From Actinomycetes bacterium (GTDB lineage: Bacteria; Actinomycetota; Actinomycetes; Mycobacteriales; Micromonosporaceae): a stretch of DNA of 5,628 nt. Below the pieces are notes generated by a model, which searched no databases, was not told where the DNA came from, and saw nothing but the letters and a program-made list of their open reading frames with translations. The stretch is from assembly GCA_023437285.1 (NCBI GenBank), contig JAEZGP010000253.1, positions 1 to 5,628 on the forward strand, given 5' to 3'. Of the stretch, positions 1 through 5,628 are shown in pieces (position 1 is the first letter of the stretch; each line of letters opens with the position of its first letter). A program made the translations under genes and the position numbers.

Positions 1-2118
1 CGCCATCGCCGCCCGAGCGTGGATGTGATCGCCTGGCTGGCGCTCGTTGGCGCGCTCGCGGTCGGCGAGACGTTCGCCGGTGCGGTCATCGCGGTGATGC
101 TGGCCAGCGGCGTACTGCTGGAGAACAGGGCGGCGGCGCGGGCCCGGCGGGAGTTGGGCCTGCTCGCCGCGCGGGCGCCCCGGGTGGCCCGGCGGGTCAC
201 CCCGCAGGGCGTGGTCGAGGTCGCCGTCGACGAGGTGGTCGCGGGCGACACGTTGATCGTCGGTTCCGGCGAGATCGTCCCGGTGGACGGGCGGCTGCTC
301 GGCCCGGCGGTGCTGGACGAGTCCGCGCTGACCGGCGAGGCCCGCCCGGTCGAACGGCGTACGGGCGAGGACGTCCGCAGCGGCGTGGTGAACGCCGGCT
401 CACCAGCCCAGATGCGGGCGACCGCGACGGCTGGCGAGTCGACGTACGCGGGGCTGGTACGACTGGTGGAGGACGCACGGGCCGACAACGCCCCGTTCGT
501 GCGGGTGGCCGACCGGTTCGCGGTGGCGTTCGTGCCACTGACGCTGGCGCTCGCCGGGCTGGCCTGGGCGATCGCGGGCGACCCGGTACGGGCCGTCGCG
601 GTGCTCGTGGTCGCCACGCCGTGCCCGCTGCTGCTCGCCGCGCCGATCGCGATCATGTCGGGCCTGTCGCGGGCCGCGCGCGCGAGCGTGGTGGTCAAGG
701 GCGGCTCGGCCCTGGAGCGTCTCGCGGCCGGCCGGGCGTTGCTGTTCGACAAGACCGGGACGCTGACGCGGGGCCGGCCCACGCTCGCCGACATCGTCAC
801 CACCGACTCGGTGGACGCCACCGAACTGCTCCGCCTGGCGGCGTCCCTCGACCAGTCGTCCGCACACGTGCTGGCCAGCGCGATCGTGAGCGCCGCCGCG
901 GCCCGCGACCTGCCGCTGAGCATGCCGACCCAGGTCGTCGAGCAGCACGGGTACGGCGTTGAGGGCCTGGTCGACGGGCATCGGGTGAGACTCGGTAAGG
1001 CGGCGTGGATCGTCGACGGGCGAGCGGCCCCCTGGGTGCGCCACGCGCGCCGCCGGGCGGCCATGGACGGGTCGTTGACCGTCTTCGCCTCGGTCGACGA
1101 CGTACCGGCCGGTGTTCTGTTGCTGGAGGACCCGCTGCGGCCGGAGGCGCCGCGGATGATGCGCGCGTTGCGGGCCGCCGGCATCGACCGGATGGTCCTG
1201 CTCACCGGCGACCGCGCCGACGTGGCCGAGATGGTGGGCCGCATCGTCGGCGTCGACGCGGTGCACGCCGAGCGCGACCCGGCCGGCAAGCTCGCGGTCG
1301 TCCGGGACGAGCAGAAACACCGGCCCACGATCATGGTGGGCGACGGCATCAACGACGCCCCCGCGCTGGCCGCGGCCGATGTCGGGGTGGCGCTGGCCGC
1401 GCGAGGCGTCACCGCCTCCGCCGAGGCCGCCGATGTCGTGCTGACCACCGACCGGGTCGACGCGCTCGCCGACGCGATCATCATTGCCCGCCGTGCCCGC
1501 CGCATCGCCGTGCAGGCGGTCGTCGTCGGCATGGGCCTGTCCCTGGTCGCGATGGTGGCGGCGGCGGCCGGCCTGCTGCCTCCCGCCGTCGGCGCGCTGG
1601 TGCAGGAGGCGATCGACCTCGCGGCGATCGCGCTGGCCCTTCGGGCGCTCCTGCCTACCCGTACTCCCACAGTGGTCCTGCCGTCCGAGGACGTGGCCAC
1701 GGCCCGCCGGCTCTACGCGCAGCACCAGTCTGTCCGACCGATCGTCGAAGAGGTGCGCACCGTGGCGGACGCGCTCACTCCCGCGGCGGATCTGTCGGCC
1801 GTGCGGACGTTGCAGCATCGGCTGGAGACCGACCTAATGGAACACGAACGCGCCGACGAGGCAGAGCTGCTCCCCATCGTGGCGCGTGCCCTGGGCGGGC
1901 CGGAGACGGTCGGCGCGATCAGCCGCACCCACGCCGAGATCGAGCACCAGATCACCCGGCTGCGGTACCTGCTCGATCAGCTCGGCGACGGCTCAGACCC
2001 GGAGGACATCGTCGAGTTGCGAGGGCTGCTCTATGGGCTCTACGCCATCCTGCGGCTGCACAACGCGCAGGAGGAGGAGACCGCCTTCAGCCTCATGCCG
2101 GCGACGGCGCCCGGATAG
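1..2118 (+). CDS. P1B-5-type heavy-metal-transporting ATPase with C-terminal hemerythrin-like domain (5' partial)
   Basis: An inner-membrane P-type ATPase that pumps a transition metal out of the cytoplasm using ATP. The frame is open from base 1, so the N-terminus lies outside the window; the GTG at 19 falls in a membrane segment and is not the real start. Residues are numbered from that GTG. Seen: membrane segments near 3-30, 166-187, 191-214, 497-519 and 521-544; actuator motifs VPVDG (88-92) and TGEA (105-108); phosphorylation motif DKTGTLT with Asp244; TGDR (396-399); hinge motif GDGINDAPAL (441-450). The metal-site motifs are TPCP (200-203), where CPC or SPC is usual, and QEAID (529-533), which fit subgroup P1B-5, linked to Ni/Fe/Co transport. 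The usual His-Pro of the nucleotide site is His283-Val284. Residues about 565-690 form a hemerythrin-like helical domain: His569, His609 with Asp613/Glu614, His638 or His643, and His681-x3-Glu685. The family and fusion are firm; the transported metal is inferred. Confidence 0.95.
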   Translation, partial: RHRRPSVDVIAWLALVGALAVGETFAGAVIAVMLASGVLLENRAAARARRELGLLAARAPRVARRVTPQGVVEVAVDEVVAGDTLIVGSGEIVPVDGRLLGPAVLDESALTGEARPVERRTGEDVRSGVVNAGSPAQMRATATAGESTYAGLVRLVEDARADNAPFVRVADRFAVAFVPLTLALAGLAWAIAGDPVRAVAVLVVATPCPLLLAAPIAIMSGLSRAARASVVVKGGSALERLAAGRALLFDKTGTLTRGRPTLADIVTTDSVDATELLRLAASLDQSSAHVLASAIVSAAAARDLPLSMPTQVVEQHGYGVEGLVDGHRVRLGKAAWIVDGRAAPWVRHARRRAAMDGSLTVFASVDDVPAGVLLLEDPLRPEAPRMMRALRAAGIDRMVLLTGDRADVAEMVGRIVGVDAVHAERDPAGKLAVVRDEQKHRPTIMVGDGINDAPALAAADVGVALAARGVTASAEAADVVLTTDRVDALADAIIIARRARRIAVQAVVVGMGLSLVAMVAAAAGLLPPAVGALVQEAIDLAAIALALRALLPTRTPTVVLPSEDVATARRLYAQHQSVRPIVEEVRTVADALTPAADLSAVRTLQHRLETDLMEHERADEAELLPIVARALGGPETVGAISRTHAEIEHQITRLRYLLDQLGDGSDPEDIVELRGLLYGLYAILRLHNAQEEETAFSLMPATAPG

Positions 2119-2185
2119 CCGACAGCGGCGCCGCGGGTAACCGGGCAGGTGGCGGACGGCCGATCGCGTTCACGTACCCGAAGGG

Positions 2186-2214
2186 TTGTGTCTGCATCGA
2201 CTGCTCTCTATCAT
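2186..2214 (+). promoter_or_regulatory. Predicted sigma-70-type promoter of the pectate lyase gene
   Basis: TTGTGT (2186-2191) and TATCAT (2209-2214) are separated by exactly 17 bases. The -10 box matches TATAAT at five of six positions; the -35 box keeps the TTG core. Transcription would start near 2221, giving a leader of about 49 bases before the ATG at 2270. The position immediately upstream of an operator-like palindrome supports the call. It is a prediction from sequence only; actinomycete promoters are variable. Confidence 0.5.
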
Positions 2215-2218
2215 CACC

Positions 2219-2232
2219 GGAAAGCGCTTTCC
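2219..2232 (+). promoter_or_regulatory. LacI-family-type operator palindrome
   Basis: GGAAAGCGCTTTCC is a perfect 14-bp palindrome centred on CG. It has the form bound by LacI/GalR-family repressors: the cre sites of CcpA and the CebR operator share the central CG dyad with mirrored flanks. It spans about -2 to +12 relative to the predicted start at 2221, where a bound repressor would block RNA polymerase. The likely role is sugar-controlled repression of the downstream pectate lyase. No regulator gene lies in the window, so the cognate repressor is unknown. Confidence 0.62.
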
Positions 2233-2256
2233 CGTCCACCGAAGGCGCCGTCCCCT

Positions 2257-2262
2257 GAAAGG
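2257..2262 (+). promoter_or_regulatory. Ribosome binding site fixing the pectate lyase start
   Basis: GAAAGG lies 7 bases before the ATG at 2270. The codons from this ATG give a clean secretion signal. The frame is also open upstream to a TTG at 2186, but that would put 28 Arg-rich residues before the signal peptide and would overlap the predicted promoter and operator. Confidence 0.7.
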
Positions 2263-2269
2263 TGACCTG

Positions 2270-3499
2270 ATGAGACGACAATCCGCGCTGCGTTGGCTAG
2301 CTGGAGGAGCCACCGTGGTCGCAACCGCCGCCGTCGCGCTGACACTGCAGATGCCGAGCGCCTCCGCCGCCACCAACCTGAGCATCGGCGCGGGCGCCGA
2401 CGGTTCCAGCAAGGCCAGTGGCACCAGCTACGGCAACGTCATCGACGGCAACACCAGCACCTACTGGTCGCCGGCCAGCTCCACCGGCACCATCTCGGTC
2501 AAGTGGGGCAGCGCGACCACGGTGGCCTCCGTCGTCATCAAGCAGGCCTCCGGCGGCGGCTCCATCAGCGCCTGGCGGGTCGTCAACCACGACTCGGGCA
2601 GCGTCCTGGCCAGCGGCAGCGGCAGCCCGAGCACCATCAACTTCTCCTCGACGTCGCTGAAGAAGATCAGCTTCGAGATCACCAGCGCGTCCAGCGCGCC
2701 GCGCATCGCTGAGGTCGAGACGTACGGCACGGGCGGCTCGACCCCCACCACCACGGCCGCGACGACGACCCGGCCGCCGACCAGCACGACGCGGCCCCCG
2801 GCCACCTCTTCCCCACCCAACACCGGTGCCCCCACCGGGTCGTGGCCGGCGTCGCAGGGCAACGTGCAGACCAGCGGCATCATCTCGGTCTCCGGCACGT
2901 TCGACGGCGGCATGAAGACCTACTGTTGCGCCGGTGACGGCAGCGGCAGCGAGAGCCAGGACCCGATCTTCAAGCTGGCGAACGGCGCGACGCTGCAGAA
3001 TGTCATCCTCGGCTCGCCGGCCGGCGACGGCGTGCACTGCGAGGGCACCTGCACCCTGCGCAACGTGTGGTGGAACGACGTGGGCGAGGACGCCGCGACG
3101 TTCAAGGACACCAGCGGCGGCACCTCGTACGTCATCGGCGGTGGCGCCAGGTCCGCCGGCGACAAGATCTTCCAGCACAACGGCAAGGGCACAGTGAAGA
3201 TCACTGGGTTCTACGCCAAGTCCGGCGGCAAGCTGTACCGGGCCTGCGGCAACTGCTCCAGCTCGTACCAGCGGCACGTGATCATCGACAACGTCCTCCT
3301 GGACAACGTCGACATGGTCGCCGGCATCAACAGCAACTGGGGTGACACCGCGACGATCACCCGCGTCACGCTGATCAGCGGCGACGTCGTGTGCGGCAAG
3401 TACAAGGGTGTCAGCAAGGGCAGCGAGCCCACCTACCTCGGCGAGGGCTGGAACGACAGCAACTGCAAGGTGACGAAGAGCGACATCACTTACAAGTGA
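2270..3499 (+). CDS. Secreted pectate lyase, polysaccharide lyase family 3, with N-terminal discoidin-like carbohydrate-binding module
   Basis: A 409-residue extracellular enzyme expected to cleave polygalacturonate (demethylated pectin) by calcium-dependent beta-elimination (EC 4.2.2.2). Residues 1-33 are a Sec signal peptide: Arg2/Arg3, a hydrophobic core, then cleavage after SASA (30-33). Residues about 35-153 resemble an F5/8 type C (discoidin, CBM32-like) domain, with IDGNTSTYWS (58-67) as its clearest motif. Residues about 155-190 are a Thr/Pro-rich linker typical of actinomycete secreted hydrolases. Residues about 191-409 are a near full-length PL3 parallel beta-helix: QDPIFKL (230-236), GVHCEGTC (254-261), NVWWNDVGEDAATFK (265-279) and YRACGNCS (323-330). 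Glu273, Asp274 and Lys279 fall where the family places calcium and substrate contacts, and Arg324 is the likely catalytic base; these assignments are from family memory. Eight cysteines in the catalytic part suggest disulfides. It is a single-gene unit with its own promoter, operator and downstream hairpin. Confidence 0.93.
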   Translation: MRRQSALRWLAGGATVVATAAVALTLQMPSASAATNLSIGAGADGSSKASGTSYGNVIDGNTSTYWSPASSTGTISVKWGSATTVASVVIKQASGGGSISAWRVVNHDSGSVLASGSGSPSTINFSSTSLKKISFEITSASSAPRIAEVETYGTGGSTPTTTAATTTRPPTSTTRPPATSSPPNTGAPTGSWPASQGNVQTSGIISVSGTFDGGMKTYCCAGDGSGSESQDPIFKLANGATLQNVILGSPAGDGVHCEGTCTLRNVWWNDVGEDAATFKDTSGGTSYVIGGGARSAGDKIFQHNGKGTVKITGFYAKSGGKLYRACGNCSSSYQRHVIIDNVLLDNVDMVAGINSNWGDTATITRVTLISGDVVCGKYKGVSKGSEPTYLGEGWNDSNCKVTKSDITYK

Positions 3500-3508
3500 C
3501 GCCGCGCC

Positions 3509-3544
3509 GACGGGGTGCCCGCCAGCTCCGGCGGGCACCTCGTC
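3509..3544. terminator. Strong hairpin terminator between convergent genes
   Basis: A 15-bp stem pairs 3509-3523 with 3530-3544 around the 6-base loop AGCTCC; the inner 10 pairs are perfect GC-rich complements. The only imperfection is G3513 against T3540, a G-U pair in + strand RNA but a C-A mismatch in - strand RNA, so it should act best on pectate lyase transcripts. No T-run follows, which is common for actinomycete terminators. It starts 10 bases after the lyase stop and ends 5 bases before the methyltransferase stop, so it may serve both genes. Confidence 0.72.
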
Positions 3545-3549
3545 TCCCG

Positions 3550-4203
3550 TCAGCGACGGTGCGGCTTGCGGGCCCGCACGCGTTCCACCGTGCCGGCCTT
3601 GAGCCGTTCGGTCTCCTCGACGGCGAACCCGGCGGCCTGCACGAGGGGTAGCTGGCGGCGGGTGAAGTGCTCCCCCTCGGTGCGCACAGTGACCTGTCCG
3701 ACCAGCCACTGGGCGGCCCGGATCGGCCACCAGTTGCTCCCGATGTGATCCACCAGCAGCAGCGACCCACCGGGTACGAGCACGCGTTTCATCTCGGCGA
3801 TGGCCGCGGCCGGGTCGGGGATGGAGCACAGCGCGAGCGCGCACACCACCGTGTCGAATGACGCGTCGTCGAGAGGCAACCGTTCGGCGTCGCCTTCGCG
3901 CAGGTCGACCGCCAGGCCGAGGGCGGCCGCCCGGTCGCGGGCGATGGCCAGCATCGCCGGGCTCAGCTCCACCCCGGTTACGGTGACATCGGGCCCGTAG
4001 TGGGGCAGATTGCTCCCGGTGCCGATGGCGACCTCCAGGACCCGGCCGCTCGCCCGCCGGCCGATCCATTCCCGACCGCCGGCGAACCAGGTCCGATCGA
4101 AGAACGCCATCTGCCTGTCGTACTTCGGCGCGGTCCTGTCCCACACCCGCCTCTGGCGGTCGGTCGGCGTTTCACTGGTCCGTTGTCGTGCCGTTCCGGT
4201 CAT
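3550..4203 (-). CDS. Class I SAM-dependent methyltransferase (UbiE/methyltransferase type 11-like)
   Basis: A 217-residue soluble enzyme that transfers a methyl group from S-adenosylmethionine; the substrate is unknown. Seen: motif I VLEVAIGTGSN (55-65), with Ala59 at the first Gly position of the usual ExGxGxG; acidic ribose-binding strand end GVELSP (77-82); GDAERLPLDDASFD (104-117), the UbiE-like post-II segment; and a later strand LLLVDHIG (148-155). The N-terminal WDRTAPKYD (21-29) is typical of the UbiE/phospholipid-methyltransferase-like group. The C-terminal part (about 156-210) is the usual cap of this group. The ATG at 4203 is chosen because GGAGGA lies at an ideal distance; the frame is open upstream to 4356, but those 51 residues overlap the preceding gene and are of low quality. 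It is last of three same-strand genes, 37 bases after the previous stop. A quinone, lipid or small-molecule substrate is possible and cannot be decided here. Confidence 0.9.
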   Translation of the reverse strand: MTGTARQRTSETPTDRQRRVWDRTAPKYDRQMAFFDRTWFAGGREWIGRRASGRVLEVAIGTGSNLPHYGPDVTVTGVELSPAMLAIARDRAAALGLAVDLREGDAERLPLDDASFDTVVCALALCSIPDPAAAIAEMKRVLVPGGSLLLVDHIGSNWWPIRAAQWLVGQVTVRTEGEHFTRRQLPLVQAAGFAVEETERLKAGTVERVRARKPHRR

Positions 4204-4208
4204 GACCG

Positions 4209-4214
4209 TCCTCC
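4209..4214 (-). promoter_or_regulatory. Ribosome binding site of the methyltransferase
   Basis: Read on the minus strand, GGAGGA runs from 4214 to 4209, 5 bases before the ATG at 4203. It is a near-perfect Shine-Dalgarno sequence and is the main reason for preferring this start. No promoter was recognised in the 37-base gap, which suits translation from a polycistronic message. Confidence 0.75.
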
Positions 4215-4240
4215 ATGCGCGCGCGATAGGGCCTCCAGTG

Positions 4241-4783
4241 TCACCGCTCGCCGAACAGGGTGGTCTGCTCGCCCGCGTCGACGTCCACGCCGTGCTGCGG
4301 CGGGGGCAGGCGGTCGGCGCGCGCCGAGTGCAGCCGCCGCCCGCTGGCCCGGTCACGACGGCTGGTGACCACGCAGGTCACCAGCCGTACGGGCGGCGGT
4401 GGCGCGCTGAACGGGCCTGGCCCCCAGCGGACCCACAGGGCGACCCGGCCGGCCCCCGCCTCGGCGGCCAGCTTGTCGAGCGTGCGCTGGCGGTCGGAGC
4501 GGTCCACCTCGACGACGATCGGCGCGGCGTCCGCCCGGGCGATGCCGACATCGACCACCGAGTGCCGCTCGGCGTACGGGGCCGGCAATGGCATGACGCT
4601 GCGCGCGCGGCGGTAGACCCGCCAGCGGTGCGAGCGGCCCCACTCGATGACCGCCTCCACCAGCAGCTCGGTGACCTGGTCAGCGTCGCGGTCGGCGAAC
4701 GACATCGCGTCGATCCACTCGGCCAGTGACGCGGCGAGCCGGTCCGCGTCGTCTGCCGCCGTCGGGCGTGCACTGTGCGACAT
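4241..4783 (-). CDS. Hypothetical protein with possible PD-(D/E)XK nuclease-like core and C-terminal QxxLF motif
   Basis: I do not recognise this 180-residue protein as a named family. Residues about 1-55 are charged and helical. The middle (about 50-125) alternates as in an alpha/beta core: WRVYRRARS, then SVVDVGIA with Asp78, PIVVEVDRSD with Glu92 and Asp94, a helix with Lys104, then GRVALWVRWG. An Asp at a strand end, followed about 14 residues later by E-x-D and then a helical Lys, resembles restriction-endonuclease-like folds in which the Lys has moved to a helix; this is inference. A Pro-rich turn follows, then a polar tail ending in QTTLF (173-177), close to the bacterial beta-clamp-binding consensus QLxLF. 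No signal peptide or membrane segment. A GTG at 4786 directly precedes the chosen ATG; the ribosome site is weak (TAGG at 4796-4793). It starts 15-18 bases after the upstream gene ends, so the two are probably cotranscribed. Confidence 0.8.
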   Translation of the reverse strand: MSHSARPTAADDADRLAASLAEWIDAMSFADRDADQVTELLVEAVIEWGRSHRWRVYRRARSVMPLPAPYAERHSVVDVGIARADAAPIVVEVDRSDRQRTLDKLAAEAGAGRVALWVRWGPGPFSAPPPPVRLVTCVVTSRRDRASGRRLHSARADRLPPPQHGVDVDAGEQTTLFGER

Positions 4784-4801
4784 CACCCGGAGCCTAGCCC
4801 G

Positions 4802-5628
4802 TCAGGCGCCCCGTCCGGGCAGCCCGGCCCGGTCGGCGGCGGCCCGGCCGGAGTTCCAGCCCTCGACGCTGTCGACGCGCGCGCCGCGGCCCCGCGTGGT
4901 GTGCGGGAACGCCGTACGCATGGCCTCGCGGACCTGCCCGTCGCGCGACGCCAGCACGGGCAACAGGTCGCTGTCCCCCGCGGCCTCGGTCAGGGCCGCC
5001 TCGGCGACGGCGGCGAGCCGCTCGCCGATGCGTACCGCGAACGCCACCAGGAACGACTGCCGGTAGGCCCGCAGCCGCGCACGGCCCGCCTTGCCGCCCG
5101 GCGGCTCGGTCCGGGCCATGGCGTGGTGCGCCTGCACCAGCAGGGAGGTGTAGAGGAGGTCGACCGCGTCGATGTCGGCGTCGAACCCGAAGACGGTCGA
5201 GAAACCGAGCTCCGGCGACCACACCGCGTAGCAGCGGTTGGCGCCCGCGATGGCGTCCAGCAGCGCGGCCTTCTCATTCTCGTACGGGTGGTCCACGCCG
5301 ATCCGCCGCGCGAACGGAACGACCCGGTCACCGCCCCGGGTGTCCAGCAGCGCCTCGTCGAGGCTGTGCCGGGTGATGAGCTGCTGGGCCTTGGCGGTGT
5401 ACGCCTCGGCCTCCGCCGGGTACCCGGTCGACTCGGCCTTGGCGAGCAGGCCGCGCACCCGTTCCAGCAGCCGCGCGTCGGCCGCGTGGACCGGGCCCGC
5501 CGGGTGAGCTCGGGCCGGGCGGGTGCCGGGCGGCGGGACGAGCAGTTCGATGGGCGGCAGCTCGGACAGGATGGCGAGCAGCGTCAGTGCCGTGTCCACG
5601 ACCTCCACCCGGTCGAGCCGCCCGCTGC
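4802..5628 (-). CDS. DUF2786 domain-containing protein (5' partial)
   Basis: Function unknown. The frame is open to the right edge, so the true start lies outside; the GTG at 5608 is internal or uncertain. Residues are numbered from that GTG. Seen: a hydrophobic N-terminal stretch (about 5-26); then about 46-88 a DUF2786 helical motif, with RVRGLLAKAEST (50-61), the conserved spacing of Ala/Glu in YPAEAEAYTAKAQQLI (63-78) and a following RHSLDEALL (80-88). About 99-165 is an alpha/beta region containing HPYENEKAALLDAIA (107-121) and a strand with FGFDADID (140-147). A long helix follows (about 178-210), then a polar Gly/Arg-rich tail. The domain is frequent in actinomycetes and phages, but no biochemical role is established to my knowledge. 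No signal peptide is visible. It is the first visible gene of the three-gene minus-strand cluster, 15-18 bases from the next start, so any promoter lies to the right of the window. Confidence 0.87.
   Translation of the reverse strand, partial: SGRLDRVEVVDTALTLLAILSELPPIELLVPPPGTRPARAHPAGPVHAADARLLERVRGLLAKAESTGYPAEAEAYTAKAQQLITRHSLDEALLDTRGGDRVVPFARRIGVDHPYENEKAALLDAIAGANRCYAVWSPELGFSTVFGFDADIDAVDLLYTSLLVQAHHAMARTEPPGGKAGRARLRAYRQSFLVAFAVRIGERLAAVAEAALTEAAGDSDLLPVLASRDGQVREAMRTAFPHTTRGRGARVDSVEGWNSGRAAADRAGLPGRGA

Noticed and set aside
19..21. GTG at 19 as the true start of the ATPase
   Set aside because: The frame is open to base 1 and this codon sits at the edge of a membrane segment; P1B ATPases have further N-terminal sequence, so the gene is cut by the window.
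400..1818. A 472-residue open frame on the minus strand inside the ATPase gene
   Set aside because: It lies wholly opposite a gene with intact catalytic motifs, is rich in Arg, Gly, His and Asp, and shows no recognisable domain. It is the normal shadow of GC-biased third positions.
2119..2180. Possible terminator hairpin after the ATPase gene
   Set aside because: Only 4-5 bp pairings and a short CGGCGCCG palindrome were found by eye, not enough to call a terminator.
1005..2258. A 417-residue plus-strand frame overlapping the end of the ATPase gene and the lyase promoter
   Set aside because: Arg/Gly/Ala-rich out-of-frame translation of the ATPase gene; it would run through the predicted promoter and operator.
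2186..2269. Earlier start (TTG at 2186) for the pectate lyase, adding 28 residues
   Set aside because: The extension overlaps the predicted -35 box, -10 box and operator, and would bury the signal peptide. The ATG at 2270 has a good ribosome site.
2738..2835. Repetitive ACC/ACG/CCG tract that could be taken for a DNA repeat array
   Set aside because: It is in frame and encodes the Thr/Pro-rich linker of the pectate lyase; codon repetition explains it.
2297..4144. A 615-residue open frame on the minus strand covering the pectate lyase gene, the terminator and much of the methyltransferase gene
   Set aside because: It runs opposite one well-supported gene and out of frame with another, and its composition is low-complexity Arg/Gly/Ala. 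It has no domain and no ribosome site.
4204..4356. Earlier start (4356) for the methyltransferase, adding 51 residues
   Set aside because: It would overlap the preceding gene by more than 100 bases; the added residues look like out-of-frame sequence, and a strong GGAGGA precedes the ATG at 4203.

Overview
This 5.6 kb stretch is high-GC DNA with densely packed genes. Strongly G/C-biased third codon positions give long open shadow frames on every strand, as in an actinomycete chromosome. The pectate lyase with a Thr/Pro-rich linker, the DUF2786 protein and the hemerythrin-tailed metal ATPase suggest a soil or plant-litter actinomycete. Micromonosporaceae is my best guess, but genus cannot be read from the sequence. 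It looks like an ordinary chromosomal region: no tRNA or rRNA gene, transposase, phage gene or CRISPR array was seen.

Layout, left to right: (1) 1-2118, + strand, a metal-transporting P1B-type ATPase entering from the left edge, with the TPCP and QEAID membrane motifs of subgroup P1B-5 and a C-terminal hemerythrin-like domain. (2) 2119-2269, a 151-bp intergenic region with a sigma-70-like promoter and a perfect 14-bp LacI-type palindrome over the predicted transcription start. (3) 2270-3499, + strand, a secreted family-3 pectate lyase with an N-terminal discoidin-like carbohydrate-binding module. (4) 3509-3544, a strong hairpin between convergent genes. (5) 5628-3550, - strand, three closely spaced genes read right to left: a DUF2786-family protein (5' end beyond the window), an unrecognised 180-aa protein with a possible restriction-endonuclease-like core and a C-terminal QxxLF motif, and a class I SAM-dependent methyltransferase.

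How they work together: the pectate lyase looks like a self-contained, sugar-regulated unit for degrading pectin outside the cell. The ATPase is probably an iron/nickel/cobalt-type exporter with its own metal- or oxygen-sensing tail. The three minus-strand genes are spaced like one transcript, but no shared pathway can be stated. The least explained item is the 180-aa protein. I found no clear evidence of a new multi-gene system.
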